This document shows positions 47,336-58,583 of a DNA stretch of 64,000 nt, one piece after another. A model generated the notes under the pieces. It had not been told where the DNA came from. It made no database searches and was given only the letters and a program-made list of their open reading frames with translations. Numbering within the stretch: position 1 is the first letter of the stretch; every line of letters starts with the position of its first letter. This DNA comes from Parvularculaceae bacterium. Lineage in GTDB: Bacteria > Pseudomonadota > Alphaproteobacteria > Caulobacterales > Parvularculaceae. Where the stretch lies: the NCBI GenBank assembly GCA_021776465.1, contig JAJFFU010000216.1, positions 84,518-148,517 of the forward strand, written 5' to 3'. The position numbers and the translations under genes are program-made.

Positions 47336-47926
47336 CTATCCTCCAACTATCATGTAATTGGGTGACATAAACACATACCGAAGTGTTATATCTCCTACAA
47401 CTTGTTCGGGGTGTGTTGGTGGATGACCAAGAATCTTTTTTAGTTCATCTCTATGGATTCGATTGGCCGCCATAGCAGCCCTGACTTGCTCTTCTTTTGA
47501 TTTTGATGGGGGGGGGTCGGGAGTTGGTTCGGGTTCAGGTTCTGGTTCAGGTTCTGGTTCTGGTTCAGGGGTTGGCTCAGGTTCTGGGGTTGGTTCTGGT
47601 TCTGGTTCAGGGGTTGGCTCAGGTTCTGGGGTTGGTTCTGGTTCAGGTTCTGGGGTTGGCTCAGGAGCTGGCTCGGGAGTTGGCGCGTTTTGAGCATCAA
47701 TGAACTTTTGGATCATGGCGGCGATTTGCTCTGACTTCCTTTGGGACTCTACGAATCCTTTCTCTCTCTCGACAGCCTCGGTTTCCTTGTCCATCTTAAT
47801 ATACCGCTTAAGAGTGAGGTCGAAACCCTTTATTTTATTGCGGATTTTAACGGGTAGGTCTTTTACTTCAAGACCATGCTCTTCAAGTAGTTTTACATGG
47901 TCGAGTTCAATTTCTGTCTTTGGCAT
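47336..47926 (-). CDS. Protein with Pro-Glu-(Pro-Thr) repeat linker
   Basis: [24 protein letters not shown]... low-complexity block. Confidence 0.65.
   Translation of the reverse strand: MPKTEIELDHVKLLEEHGLEVKDLPVKIRNKIKGFDLTLKRYIKMDKETEAVEREKGFVESQRKSEQIAAMIQKFIDAQNAPTPEPAPEPTPEPEPEPTPEPEPTPEPEPEPTPEPEPTPEPEPEPEPEPEPEPTPDPPPSKSKEEQVRAAMAANRIHRDELKKILGHPPTHPEQVVGDITLRYVFMSPNYMIVGG
47515..47690. repeat. Low-complexity tandem repeat encoding PEP/PTPEP
   Basis: Iterated ggttctggttcaggggttggctcaggttctgg-type units. Confidence 0.85.
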
Positions 47927-48087
47927 AAATGGGATTTATTGGTTCGCGTAAACTAAGTTTTGATTTCCTTAGTTCACGAATGTAAACACTTTTTAGTGGA
48001 TTTTAATCCCTGTTTGTGGATTTTTGTTAACAACCAAGGGTGGATGTTAAAAATTTCCCGCCATCAACATTAGCCCCTTACAAGGGG

Positions 48088-48285
48088 TTAAATAATAGGG
48101 TTTTCACGCCTGTGTTTATCCATCATTATACGGCGGAATTCACGCTCTTCTGCACGGTCTGCTAACTCGGTTTTGCGGCGGATATTCTCTTGGCGAATAT
48201 TCCAAATAGTAGCGACGGTGCTCGCTGCGATAAGGAAGACAAATATGCCATATAGGTTTCGATGTTGTACTTGTGAGATACTCAT
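48088..48285 (-). CDS. Small membrane protein
   Basis: 65-aa ORF with N-terminal TM. Confidence 0.55.
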   Translation of the reverse strand: MSISQVQHRNLYGIFVFLIAASTVATIWNIRQENIRRKTELADRAEEREFRRIMMDKHRRENPII

Positions 48286-48289
48286 TTAT

Positions 48290-48484
48290 TTATTCTTTTG
48301 TGTGGTTTTTAAGCTTAGAATCTTTTTCGGATTTAAGGCGATCAATCTCCATGTTCTCTCGTTTGATTCGCTTTAGATTTAGGTAAATACCCGTGGAGTA
48401 ATACCCAAACATCACCAGCCCAATAACTCCGGCCACCCCGAGTGCTGTAGATATTTTGCCGACCTCTTTCTGTGCTAAATTCAT
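48290..48484 (-). CDS. Small membrane protein
   Basis: 64-aa ORF; start overlaps the stop of 48481..51963. Confidence 0.55.
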   Translation of the reverse strand: MNLAQKEVGKISTALGVAGVIGLVMFGYYSTGIYLNLKRIKRENMEIDRLKSEKDSKLKNHTKE

Positions 48485-51400
48485 TTTTTCCTGTTTACTT
48501 TACTTACACGAATACCATCATTTTTAAAGCCAGTTCTATAACCCCCTCCCGCACTCTTAATCACATTTTTTATTATAGTTATATCATCAGACTTGTTATT
48601 CTCAAAAGGTTTTTTATAAGACTTAGAATAATGATCCCATAATCCATTGCTTTCAATGAACTCCTTAGCACTAAAATAATCTCCGGTGAAATCGTCTTTT
48701 TTCTTACTGCTAGTTTTCTTAACAGACTTTTTCTTCAACCCACCCTTGACTATCCAATCATTCACCTGTTCTTGGACTCGGTTTTCTAGTTCAAAGTTTT
48801 CGGTCATCTCATAATCTTGCTCAAGAAAACCTCCATATTTATTAGCATCCACATATTCGTGTAGATCAGAGAATGATTCGATAGTTCTTGGCACTATTCC
48901 TGATTTTACATCTTTTCGGATAGACTTCTTAGCCATCTTCACCCTGTCGACAACTTCCGACTGCACAACGCCCCCTTTTCTAAATAAAGTGCCATAGTAT
49001 TTTTTTGCGGCCTCACGTTTGTCAGAAGGGAAGCGTGTGTCGATAATTTCAAATACAACTGTCTGGTCGGAATTGGTCCATGTAGCATTGCGAACCATCT
49101 TCTTTTCTTCCGGGGAAAGCTTTCCGCCTGAGGAGAAGTTGGCTGCCTCCTCGGGGGAGACTCTTTTGACTTCCACCACGCCAATCATAGTCGACTCACC
49201 CTCTTTTAATCCACGCAATGTCATAAGGTCTTCTTCGAGTATAATCCCTTGGTCTGGATCAGAATGCTTCATGAGTATTGCAGAGATTGTCATTGGTTTA
49301 GCGCCATCAGCAGAGATCAATGCTGAATCAGATTTAGGATCAGGATTAATCTTAGTTCCGCACCCATAATTATCAAACACATACAGCATGCCATCATCAC
49401 CATTAATTACAGTGTAGTCTGATAGATTGTCTTCCCCTAAACGATCATAATCGATGTCAACCAGACCTGTGTCAGTCAACCAGTCTTCAGGGCGACCATC
49501 AAAATCCATAGTGAAATAAGTAAATGGGTCATCAAGTTGGTTTTGAACCTGTGGAGCCCATGAATCTTTAAGCATACTTATAGCTTCAATAAGCAAACCC
49601 CGCATCTTCTCTTTATTATCCTGTATGTCTGCTTCAATAGATTCTTTACGCGGCCCTTGTTCACTCGTGAATTCACTTGTGCCTTCAGATTCTAAATCTA
49701 TAAGCTTAGTGAGTTCACTCTCCAAATCACTGGTGTGCCACATCAAGTGTTTATATACATCATCTAGATTGGCGGCGGTTATTAAAGACTCGTGATCATA
49801 TAGACCTAAAATTCTATCCAGCTCAATATTTAAAAGGGTTGCTCTAGCTATGTCAGGGATAACCATGTAAGACCCTATAGGAGCAAGGTCAGAATTGCGG
49901 AATCTCTGATAAGCAAAATCTCCCGCATCTACATACACCCCTGAGATATGATCTGCCATAGCTCCGGCCAAATCTTTTGGAAGGACACCTGTCTGAGAAA
50001 TATATTCCTGAGTCACCTCTGGTGGATAATTGTATTGCAACGGCAGACTCCAATCCTCGGGTGGATTTAAGAGTTCAGAATATGGCGCTGTTAACGAGTC
50101 TTTAGAGTCCAATAAAAAGCTGGATACCGGATGTCCTTTGCGCATAATCACAGCCTCAAGAATTGAGTCGCTAATCCACCTAAGACCTACTCTATCACCC
50201 TCTTCTAGTTGTCTGACTAAAGAAGAAAGGGCTTTTGAGGAGTCGGCACCTCTATCTCTTTTAATCACCACCGAAAGAGTATTGATAGAAGAATGGTTCA
50301 TACGCGCAAGCTCTGATCCGGGGTATATCCTTGTTCGAGCAGTCCCCATCTTATCATAAACAGTGATCACCGATCCAATCAAGGCCTTGGGCGACTGTCC
50401 CCCGAAATATTCAAACCGAACTAAGGAAGCATTCTTAAGGGCTGCGATATCACCTCTTGTGAATGGATTGCCATACTTGGTCATGTATTTTTTTGAGGTG
50501 AATGAAGGCTTAATACGGCGCACCTCAATATACCTTCGATCACTATCACCATTAGCTTTAAGTTCAAAATCTGGGTTCTCCCCTAACTGAGAAATCAATA
50601 AATCAAGCTGCTCTGAATTGAAATGTTTAGAGGGATGGATTCTGAAGATGTCATTTCCAGCGTACACAATTGATTTCGCTTTTCCCTGGGACATGTCAGA
50701 TAAGATCGAAATTGAGGATTTGATCTCCCCTCCGGCCATAAATAACCTTCTGCTGATTATAGGACGGTTAGTCTCCTCGATTATATCTTCGGGCTCTACT
50801 AATACTTGAGTGAACCCCTGATTTATAACATACTCATCATTGACATGGTTAATAACGGTTCCGCTACTGACATCCCCGCGGGAATCTATAAATGTTACAT
50901 AACTCTCCACAGGCAATAATCCCCCCTCAGCCATCTTGTTATCTGAAAGTAGATTATTAACAGAAATAGCAATCCTTCGAGCCTCGGCTTTTGTAAGGCC
51001 ATCCTTCGGTACCTGAACCGATTGCAGAAACCATTTTTTATCTCTCTTACACATCGTCACCAAAGTTCCTTTGTGTACTGAGTCTGCGGCGGTCGACGCC
51101 CAGCTCGGTACACGACACGTCTCTGCATCTTCAGGGGAGACAAACCTTTGACGATAGAAGTTTTCGGTCTCATCTATTGCCTTTAAAGACCCACCAGAAA
51201 GCATGATGCGTGTTGTGCCCGCGATGTTGGAGGAGTCAGCGCCCTCTGGGAGTAAATCATTTAACTCTCCGGCCTCGGCTTCAGAAATAAATTCTATAAC
51301 TAGAAATTTAGAAAGAAGAGTAGCCTGCTCAGCGCTCAATTTAGTTGAACCAGATATTTTTCGATATTCCTTATCTGACTTTTCAACTAACATATGAAAC

Positions 51401-51963
51401 TTTTTCTCTGCCGAATTAGGATCAAAATCTCCGGTTGAGATTTCTTCCATAAGCTCTTTTTGGAGGGGAAGTTGATAATCGTTTTGCCCCATGTACATCA
51501 AAACATCTAAAGCCTTGTCATCTAATGATTCTTCAATCAAGCCCCCAGATTCTTTTCTTCCTCCCTCCCAGAATTTCTTCATAGCAGACCCGAATTTGGC
51601 ACTCCCCGCCCTTATGTTTGTACCAGCTTTACGGAAAGCTTCGCGGCGTCTCTCGCGGCGCTCTTCTCTTCTTTGGTGATCTAAGCGAAGTTGCTCTTTT
51701 TCGATCTCATCTAGACCTGTGGAAGGCTTAGGATGGGCTGATTGCGCAGCCAACAACATACCAAGGTTTGCCTTCGGAATAGCGGCAAGCCTATCAATTT
51801 CTTTTAGAGCTAAAGACTTATCAGAGTAGGCGCCGCAAAAATCACCATCCTTAGTTATAAACCACTTCTTGGTTTTATCACTGTCTGGGCCAAGGACATC
51901 CCTAGGGTTGGATTCTCTGAAAACATCCCATCCGTTCACTATATGCTTCTTCTTTAGATTCAT
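48481..51963 (-). CDS. Giant multidomain protein with GG-spaced segments
   Basis: 1160-aa ORF; ESGGLI, MAEGGLL, FMAGGEI, SSGGKL, FRKGGVV, VKGGLK motifs. Confidence 0.85.
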   Translation of the reverse strand: MNLKKKHIVNGWDVFRESNPRDVLGPDSDKTKKWFITKDGDFCGAYSDKSLALKEIDRLAAIPKANLGMLLAAQSAHPKPSTGLDEIEKEQLRLDHQRREERRERRREAFRKAGTNIRAGSAKFGSAMKKFWEGGRKESGGLIEESLDDKALDVLMYMGQNDYQLPLQKELMEEISTGDFDPNSAEKKFHMLVEKSDKEYRKISGSTKLSAEQATLLSKFLVIEFISEAEAGELNDLLPEGADSSNIAGTTRIMLSGGSLKAIDETENFYRQRFVSPEDAETCRVPSWASTAADSVHKGTLVTMCKRDKKWFLQSVQVPKDGLTKAEARRIAISVNNLLSDNKMAEGGLLPVESYVTFIDSRGDVSSGTVINHVNDEYVINQGFTQVLVEPEDIIEETNRPIISRRLFMAGGEIKSSISILSDMSQGKAKSIVYAGNDIFRIHPSKHFNSEQLDLLISQLGENPDFELKANGDSDRRYIEVRRIKPSFTSKKYMTKYGNPFTRGDIAALKNASLVRFEYFGGQSPKALIGSVITVYDKMGTARTRIYPGSELARMNHSSINTLSVVIKRDRGADSSKALSSLVRQLEEGDRVGLRWISDSILEAVIMRKGHPVSSFLLDSKDSLTAPYSELLNPPEDWSLPLQYNYPPEVTQEYISQTGVLPKDLAGAMADHISGVYVDAGDFAYQRFRNSDLAPIGSYMVIPDIARATLLNIELDRILGLYDHESLITAANLDDVYKHLMWHTSDLESELTKLIDLESEGTSEFTSEQGPRKESIEADIQDNKEKMRGLLIEAISMLKDSWAPQVQNQLDDPFTYFTMDFDGRPEDWLTDTGLVDIDYDRLGEDNLSDYTVINGDDGMLYVFDNYGCGTKINPDPKSDSALISADGAKPMTISAILMKHSDPDQGIILEEDLMTLRGLKEGESTMIGVVEVKRVSPEEAANFSSGGKLSPEEKKMVRNATWTNSDQTVVFEIIDTRFPSDKREAAKKYYGTLFRKGGVVQSEVVDRVKMAKKSIRKDVKSGIVPRTIESFSDLHEYVDANKYGGFLEQDYEMTENFELENRVQEQVNDWIVKGGLKKKSVKKTSSKKKDDFTGDYFSAKEFIESNGLWDHYSKSYKKPFENNKSDDITIIKNVIKSAGGGYRTGFKNDGIRVSKVNRKK

Positions 51964-51987
51964 CGTGTATTATTTTTTGGTCTCGAA

Positions 51988-54900
51988 TTATCTTTTTAAT
52001 TCTAAGTCTATTATCTTTGACCGTAACTCTTTATCAGTAAGGTCTCCCTCCCCATATTGTTCAACTAAAAAGTCAGAATACGTGGGGGACCCTTCTTTTT
52101 TCCACATCTCTTTAATGGTGTTATTCCATTTTTTGTAGATATTTCCACTCCATGTTGTCTTATAATAATATGGAGCGTGATTTTGCAGCAACTCATCCTG
52201 CATATTCGAAGAAAGTGTTGTATGCCACCAATTTCTCGCCGTTATGTCGTCTTGGTCTTCAGCTTCTCTTACTTTTTCTATCAACTCTTTCTTGGTTGGC
52301 GCAGTGAAAACGACATCGTTCCATTTAACTTGAAATCTTTGCGTTTTTGCCAGGTTCCCGGCATCTACCTTTTCTTTATTGTCAATGATTGCATCAGTAA
52401 TTCCTCCTTCATCAAACATTTTATCAGTAGCGCGTGGAATTTCTTTGTTTTCCCATAAGCTCAAGACTTTTCCGTGGTCTATATCGCGGGTATTGGCTTC
52501 GATACCAGAAAATGAGATATGACCATGCTCATCCACATCAGCAACATAGTAATTTTCTGGGCGCGTTCGAATAGTGCCCGACACCCCGTTTCCATCCATC
52601 GTATCAGACCACACTTCATAGACCAAATTGAGCTTGTCTAACTCAGTGTCATGCCCGTGTTTATTCTCATCCCAAGGTTCAACCTTAATGTGGTTTACAT
52701 TAATAACTTCACTGAATCCCAGCTCAGGATAATCTATGTAGAGGTCCCCTTCTTTTAACGGGTTCATTGTACCTTCAGAAGGTGTAGCTATCTGTCCCTT
52801 TTCTTTTCTGAAACCAACCCTCACCTCTGTGCCTACCGGGAGTTTACCACCCCCACCTAAAAGCATTCCTTTTTCAGCTAGGGTTACTTCGGATGCGTCA
52901 AACTTGCCAATACGTTTGGCCCCGTCCGGGGTAGATATAACATATTGTTCTGTGCCATCTGCTTTTATACGGACTCGTCGTATTCTACCCACTCTTCCGT
53001 CAACCATCACTAGTTGGCTCACTTCACCGCCTGCCATATATTGGACCACATATGAATTTCTAACAAATTCGATAGCCTCTTGTTTGTTACCCTTGAATAA
53101 TTGTTCACCTAATTGGTCTCGGAAAATGAAAACCCCTTTGGAGTGCTCTCCCCACAAATTACCTTTTGTAGTTCCGGTAATTGCGGAAACATCATTATCC
53201 TCAAGCAAGTCAATATCTTCTTTTGCATATTTAAGCGTGATAGCTTTAGTTTTTTCTGCCCTCCAATCTTTTTCTGATATTATTTTGATGTCTTTAAAAC
53301 CAGTGCGGGACAACTCTTCAACGCCTTTCTCCAAGCTATCACTCTCGCTATATATGACCCCATCAACAGATTGCTGATATTTATTCCACATCGGATTCCA
53401 AATGACGGTTCCTTCTATTTCTCCATCAGCAGTATCCATTTTAGCAATTGCCATTTTTTGATTAATATCCGGCTCCTCCCAAGATAGATCGCCGCCATCA
53501 GCAAGAAAATCATCGAAGGCGTAAGCCCCCATTTTATTGTGCTGATAGTAAAGACCCTTGAGGAATTTACGTTTCATTCCGTCTGAAAAATACGGGTCGT
53601 CGGGAACCTTTGAGAAATTTTCATCCATCCACGATTCCAGTTCCGTTACATCGACAGGAGTGTGAAATCGTTCTTCATCTATTTCACCTGTATATCTTGG
53701 GATTGGGGTTAGATTTAAGTCGGTAAATACTCCGCCGTGTGAATACCTGCCGATGTAACCCTGGTTTACCAACTGACGTTCAAATTTTTCTAAGTCTTTT
53801 TTATTGCTAAAAATACGGGTGTCATAAAAATCACTATCATCTTTATGTTTCTTTATTCCATCATGAAAGCTGACAACATATTTTGATTTTCCGATTCCAT
53901 AGCTGGTGTGGAACCTTTTTGTGCCAGCACTCTCTTTGAGAGTCGTTATTCCCCCGTGTCTGAATACGGATTGGTCAATCCACGGGTCGGATGACGTTAT
54001 GTGAGCTACGAATGGTCTGATATCAGCGTCAAGATCATGAACCAAATATCGAATACCCCCTCTATCTTCAATCAGCATCCATCCAAACACATACTCATTT
54101 TTTTTATTCAAGGTCTTGTTTGGTGGGTAATCAAACCAAATTTCGGCAACTTCCTCGGGTAATTCTGAATCTTCTATGAAATGAATCTTATACCCCTCTA
54201 ATTCCCCCCCTTCGGCCATTGTTGTCTTAATCTTTGCAAGGCGCTTTATTGGTAGGTCGAAAATAAACCTCCCTTTTGTGAAGTCCTTGTATTGACTCGC
54301 GGTAAGAAGTTGTTTTTCTATCTGTTGATCCGTAACACCTTGAGCAATGATGTGCTCTCCTGAAGTGATCGTGCGTAGCCCAGAATGGCCTTCCGGGAGA
54401 ATTTGTACATCAACCCTGTCTTTGGTAGGTTTTTTATGCCTTGGTTCACGTTTTTGCTCCGGGCCCTTTCGAGCTTTTCTTCTGGTTGTGGCTTTTGGAT
54501 TTGAGAGGTGATGCCTTATTAGGTCGTCTTGGGTAGTATATAATGTCTCAGCGTCATACCTTATAGAGGTGCCCCCTGATTTTTTACTGGATACTTCGAT
54601 TCCCCCTACTTCTTTGTAATTTGAGGCGTCCTGAATAAATCCCTCACGGTTATTATGTCTAGTGGTTACTTTTAAGCCTGAGAGTTCAGATGGTTCCTGT
54701 GTTTTTTCAGCGAGTTCAAGGATTGATATTTTTTCATTTATAAAACCACCACTTTCAAACAATACTTTTTGACCTAAAAACTCAAGAACTTTATCAAGTG
54801 ATGATTTTAGCTTTTCCTCAAGTTCCTCTTTGGTTTTGAATGTAAACTTGGTTTCTACGTGATCTTCGAACTGATTTTGTCTTCTGTGGTAAGGGGATTC

Positions 54901-56040
54901 CATATTGATCACACCATAAACATACATGGAATGTTCACCCTCAAAATCATTTCTGTCATTAGAAGGAGAATAGTAATAGGCACCAACCTCAAACATAATG
55001 GTGTCGGCCATGTAGTCAGATTCCTTTTCACTTAGTTCCTCAGCTACATCGCCGTGCCCCAACTCGTAAAGGTGATTGTAATTGATATCGTCATCACTTA
55101 GCCCTGAGATTTCTGGGTGATCCGCTTTAACCGCCTCTCTAGCTAATTCGTATGCATGATTTACCGATTTCTCCAAGAGTTTGGTTAGTTTCTTGCTCGG
55201 GAGCGTCTTCCCTGTACTCTCAAGGTAGCTGACTGAGGAATATCCTGTGGCGGTCCACCCCCCATCTGTCCATGGGGCGAATCCGGATATATGGTCTCGC
55301 TCAACTTCTGAGTTCGACACAGAGAATAACTCCCACTCACTTTCGATCTCTTCAAAAGCCTCTACCACAAGTTCTTCGGTGATTGGTTGTACCTCAGAGG
55401 AATAAAAGCCGCCATTAAGGGGGCCGCCATGTTCATAGTTGGCATAGGCCCTTGTTAATACTGCTTTCGCTTTGTTTCTTCCAACCTCTTCTCCGTCTTC
55501 AAACCAAATAATTGGATTGGTTCCAAACACCTCGTCGATCATCACTAAATCGCGGGTATCGGTTTGAAGAAAATAAAGATACGCGACAGTAGTAGTGCCT
55601 TTTAGAATTGGTACCCGCTCACCAAGGCCATAATCCCCAGAGATTAGAGCTACCTGTGAAGGGTTTAACTTAATACGATCATCCTCTGATACAATCAACC
55701 CAAAGTCATGCGAAAGCTCGATAGCCGATATCGTCGCCAGTTCAATACGTTCTCCCGATTCCTCACGAGGAGTAAAAGATGTTTCTTCTATCTCAGCGAA
55801 TCGGTCCGGGGAAAAACTCACTTCCTTGTCGTAAATAAACGCCCTGAGTTTATTCTCAAAAGGAAGATTTCCTAGATGAGTTAGTAGTTGGTGCTTACTC
55901 GTAACATGACCATCCTTTATTTGAGCCGCTAAACTGACAGTATTCAAATATTCTATCATTTCTGATCCGAAATGATCAATTGGATTGTGGCCGTTTACCA
56001 AAAAAGGGGTATTGCGGATTTGTTCGTACGTAACTTCCAT
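51988..56040 (-). CDS. Giant multidomain protein with GG-spaced segments
   Basis: 1350-aa ORF; LNGGFY, FESGGFI, MAEGGEL, FRHGGIT, YSHGGVF, YMAGGEV, LLGGGGKL, FDEGGIT motifs. Confidence 0.85.
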   Translation of the reverse strand: MEVTYEQIRNTPFLVNGHNPIDHFGSEMIEYLNTVSLAAQIKDGHVTSKHQLLTHLGNLPFENKLRAFIYDKEVSFSPDRFAEIEETSFTPREESGERIELATISAIELSHDFGLIVSEDDRIKLNPSQVALISGDYGLGERVPILKGTTTVAYLYFLQTDTRDLVMIDEVFGTNPIIWFEDGEEVGRNKAKAVLTRAYANYEHGGPLNGGFYSSEVQPITEELVVEAFEEIESEWELFSVSNSEVERDHISGFAPWTDGGWTATGYSSVSYLESTGKTLPSKKLTKLLEKSVNHAYELAREAVKADHPEISGLSDDDINYNHLYELGHGDVAEELSEKESDYMADTIMFEVGAYYYSPSNDRNDFEGEHSMYVYGVINMESPYHRRQNQFEDHVETKFTFKTKEELEEKLKSSLDKVLEFLGQKVLFESGGFINEKISILELAEKTQEPSELSGLKVTTRHNNREGFIQDASNYKEVGGIEVSSKKSGGTSIRYDAETLYTTQDDLIRHHLSNPKATTRRKARKGPEQKREPRHKKPTKDRVDVQILPEGHSGLRTITSGEHIIAQGVTDQQIEKQLLTASQYKDFTKGRFIFDLPIKRLAKIKTTMAEGGELEGYKIHFIEDSELPEEVAEIWFDYPPNKTLNKKNEYVFGWMLIEDRGGIRYLVHDLDADIRPFVAHITSSDPWIDQSVFRHGGITTLKESAGTKRFHTSYGIGKSKYVVSFHDGIKKHKDDSDFYDTRIFSNKKDLEKFERQLVNQGYIGRYSHGGVFTDLNLTPIPRYTGEIDEERFHTPVDVTELESWMDENFSKVPDDPYFSDGMKRKFLKGLYYQHNKMGAYAFDDFLADGGDLSWEEPDINQKMAIAKMDTADGEIEGTVIWNPMWNKYQQSVDGVIYSESDSLEKGVEELSRTGFKDIKIISEKDWRAEKTKAITLKYAKEDIDLLEDNDVSAITGTTKGNLWGEHSKGVFIFRDQLGEQLFKGNKQEAIEFVRNSYVVQYMAGGEVSQLVMVDGRVGRIRRVRIKADGTEQYVISTPDGAKRIGKFDASEVTLAEKGMLLGGGGKLPVGTEVRVGFRKEKGQIATPSEGTMNPLKEGDLYIDYPELGFSEVINVNHIKVEPWDENKHGHDTELDKLNLVYEVWSDTMDGNGVSGTIRTRPENYYVADVDEHGHISFSGIEANTRDIDHGKVLSLWENKEIPRATDKMFDEGGITDAIIDNKEKVDAGNLAKTQRFQVKWNDVVFTAPTKKELIEKVREAEDQDDITARNWWHTTLSSNMQDELLQNHAPYYYKTTWSGNIYKKWNNTIKEMWKKEGSPTYSDFLVEQYGEGDLTDKELRSKIIDLELKR

Positions 56041-56049
56041 CGCTATCTA

Positions 56050-57363
56050 TTATCTGTATGGGATTAATTTTTCTCTTAACTCTTTTTCAATTGGAGTTAT
56101 CAAGTCTTGTCTGGTCGGCACTTTTACAGGCGGCTCCGGTTTTGGTACAGTATATCCGAATATCATCCATGCCTGCTCACCATTGCTTAATGCGTAAAGC
56201 CCAGCTTTTCTTTCTTTAACAAGACCGATTAAAGCCCTATTCACCTGCCTTAGATTGTGTTTTTTAACTAAATTCTTGAGCGGAGCTTCATGGTAACTCA
56301 AATAAGTAGAAGCATCCTTTGTGGAGCGTTTTTTATGCAGGGAATAGATAACCTTTAAAATGTGTGTAATATCCTCCGCATCCTGCTTCTGAGTGCCATA
56401 AACCCCTTTTTCTTTTAAGGTGGCTTTAATCTTATCAAATACCCTTTTGACCCTGTACCCTTGGCGACCGACATAGGATTTTGTTCTGGAAGGATCAAAC
56501 TCGAAAGAGCCATCGTCAAATACAATCCCATTTCTGAGAACGTAAAGCTGCTCTAACGGGTTCTTTGTTTTCTTGGTGCGATCACCCTTAAACATCACTA
56601 CTATGTTTTTATGAGGCCTGCCGGGGTCTCGGTCAAAATCAAGAGCAAGCGGATAGTCAGAGTCGCTGAATATTAAAACATCCTCCACGCGATAACCATG
56701 ATCTTCAGGGTCTAAGTTATATCGCTCAACAAATTTAGCCTCTGTGTCGTAATCAGTTGGAATAGGTGTTATTTGATCTCCAAGGGCGGTATCACCTCTT
56801 GGGTTCTCAACAGGAGGAGTTATAACAACCGGAATATCAAGTGCTTTTATTTCATTATAAAGTAAGAGTAGGGGCTGTACGATTTTTCGGTCAAAATCAC
56901 CTATCTCGTTATCGAGCTCAGGGTTCTCATAGTCTTTTTTCCAGACAGAAATAAGGCCGATAGTGTCCGATTCAGAGTTTTTTGCGTTTCGCTTTAACTC
57001 CTCCCAATTTCTCTGTATTTCAACTTCGGCTTGAAATTCTTCCTCAGTGTCAAAGTCTGATTCATCATGAGCTTCTGGATCATAATATTCAGCCGACTCA
57101 ACCGATTCAACAATAGTTTCTTTTATATTTTGAAATCTGTCTCTCTGATAGGGGGTCAGGTTAGAGGTTAAAATCCTGTCTTCGGAGATCGCATCTATAA
57201 ACTTATAAAAATCCACAGGGGGAACGGTGTTGGAATCAGTTGAGAACCTATCATAGGTTTCTTTAGGTATTGACTTCCAAGTAGACTCTGTTTTACCACG
57301 AGCAAAATAGATGACATCTCCATCGATGTCTCGCCTTTGAAATTCAAAATCCCAATTATTCAT
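56050..57363 (-). CDS. Hypothetical protein
   Basis: 437-aa ORF; TAGATTTG -7-like box upstream at 57415 region (minus). Confidence 0.75.
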   Translation of the reverse strand: MNNWDFEFQRRDIDGDVIYFARGKTESTWKSIPKETYDRFSTDSNTVPPVDFYKFIDAISEDRILTSNLTPYQRDRFQNIKETIVESVESAEYYDPEAHDESDFDTEEEFQAEVEIQRNWEELKRNAKNSESDTIGLISVWKKDYENPELDNEIGDFDRKIVQPLLLLYNEIKALDIPVVITPPVENPRGDTALGDQITPIPTDYDTEAKFVERYNLDPEDHGYRVEDVLIFSDSDYPLALDFDRDPGRPHKNIVVMFKGDRTKKTKNPLEQLYVLRNGIVFDDGSFEFDPSRTKSYVGRQGYRVKRVFDKIKATLKEKGVYGTQKQDAEDITHILKVIYSLHKKRSTKDASTYLSYHEAPLKNLVKKHNLRQVNRALIGLVKERKAGLYALSNGEQAWMIFGYTVPKPEPPVKVPTRQDLITPIEKELREKLIPYR

Positions 57364-57603
57364 TGAATGTGTTTACCTATAATGAAAAATTATCAATTAT
57401 CCCAATCCTGACAAATCTAACGGATTTATAGTGAAATAACCAATAGGAAACTTAGTTTATTTTATCTGAATTTTAATTCGGGGTTTTTCCTCCACGCCTC
57501 AATCTCTTGTAGAGCTTGCATAGTTCACTAGCCTCCACGTATTGGCGGCAACTTTAAATATTTGGATAGAAATTTATTTTTATTTAACATACGTAATTAA
57601 AAT

Positions 57604-58047
57604 GTGTCAAAAATGGAGAATGAAGTCATGTTTGCTGGGTCATCAAACGGAATTGTTAACGAGGTTTACTCAGAACTAAGAGGTAGGCGTGTTTATTGCC
57701 GAGCTAAAGGACTTAAAGGAAAGTCATTCCGCGCGTGCCTTAAAGGGTTAAGGCAAGAAGATAAAGGGCTGAGCACGGCTGAGAAACGAGAACTTGCTCA
57801 GGCAAGAAAAGACGCGGCTCAGGCTGAGATCGATCCTGACGGAGGGGATATTTTTACAAAATCAGGATCAAGAACCTCCACTCGACCACTTGATGAGGTT
57901 CTAGCTCTGGAACAACTCGCTGATGAGTGGGGTGACAACGGGGAACCTGTTAGAACTGGGGTAAATCCATTTCTTATTGGTGGGATAGCTATTGTAGCGA
58001 TTGTTGGGGGAGTAATTGCTTACAGAAAATTCAAAAATAATAACTAA
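57604..58047 (+). CDS. C-terminal TM protein, paralogue of 31093..31605
   Basis: NGIVNEVYSELRGRRVYCRAKGLKGKSFRACLKGL; C-terminal NPFLIGGIAIVAIVGGVIAYRKFK. Confidence 0.7.
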   Translation: MSKMENEVMFAGSSNGIVNEVYSELRGRRVYCRAKGLKGKSFRACLKGLRQEDKGLSTAEKRELAQARKDAAQAEIDPDGGDIFTKSGSRTSTRPLDEVLALEQLADEWGDNGEPVRTGVNPFLIGGIAIVAIVGGVIAYRKFKNNN

Positions 58048-58096
58048 GAAGGTGTGCAATTTGGGTATATTTGAATAACCATTGAAACTTAAAAAA

Positions 58097-58345
58097 ATGT
58101 CAAAAGAAAAGATTAAAAAAATCCACAAATTCAAAGAATTTAAAGGGTATGTTATAGCAAAAGGCAGCAACAAAAAAGACTTCTTAGGAAAAGGGACCTT
58201 TTTAGATATAAAGGAGCATAAATCTATTTGGAAGTCCTACGAACACTTAGGACTATACACAGTTAAAGACACTAAGTCATTCATTAGAATTACATCCACT
58301 GGCAAAAGAGGTTTTAAGGCCTTTTTAGAGAAGTTTTTATACTGA
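58097..58345 (+). CDS. Small basic protein (track ORF 58082..58345; likely start 58097)
   Basis: MSKEKIKKIHKFKEFKGYVIAKGSNKKDFLGKGTF; TATATTTG box at 58066-58073. Confidence 0.6.
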   Translation: MSKEKIKKIHKFKEFKGYVIAKGSNKKDFLGKGTFLDIKEHKSIWKSYEHLGLYTVKDTKSFIRITSTGKRGFKAFLEKFLY

Positions 58346-58583
58346 AATTACATGTCACTTTGACCCACATCGAGGGCTACCTGTCTGTGACGCCTATTTA
58401 TTTAGACGGAGGTGTGATGGGATTCTTCAGCTTCCAACTATTTCACTGGATGGGTTCTTCACCAACCCAAGTGAAGCAGAGGCAAGAAATCATGTAAAAA
58501 TCTATATCGTGTTTTTGAACGCTTAGACTGCTCTGAATGTGGAATACGAGTCGGACATCGTTACGCGATTCGAGACTCTTAGA

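Noticed and set aside
47463-47703. Plus-strand GSG-repeat ORFs and the minus-strand 47440..47700 ORF
   Set aside because: Out-of-frame readings of the low-complexity PEP-coding repeat of 47336..47926
50030-53377. Plus-strand ORFs antisense to the giant ORFs (e.g. 52829..53377)
   Set aside because: Shadow ORFs of 48481..51963 and 51988..56040; no recognisable motifs
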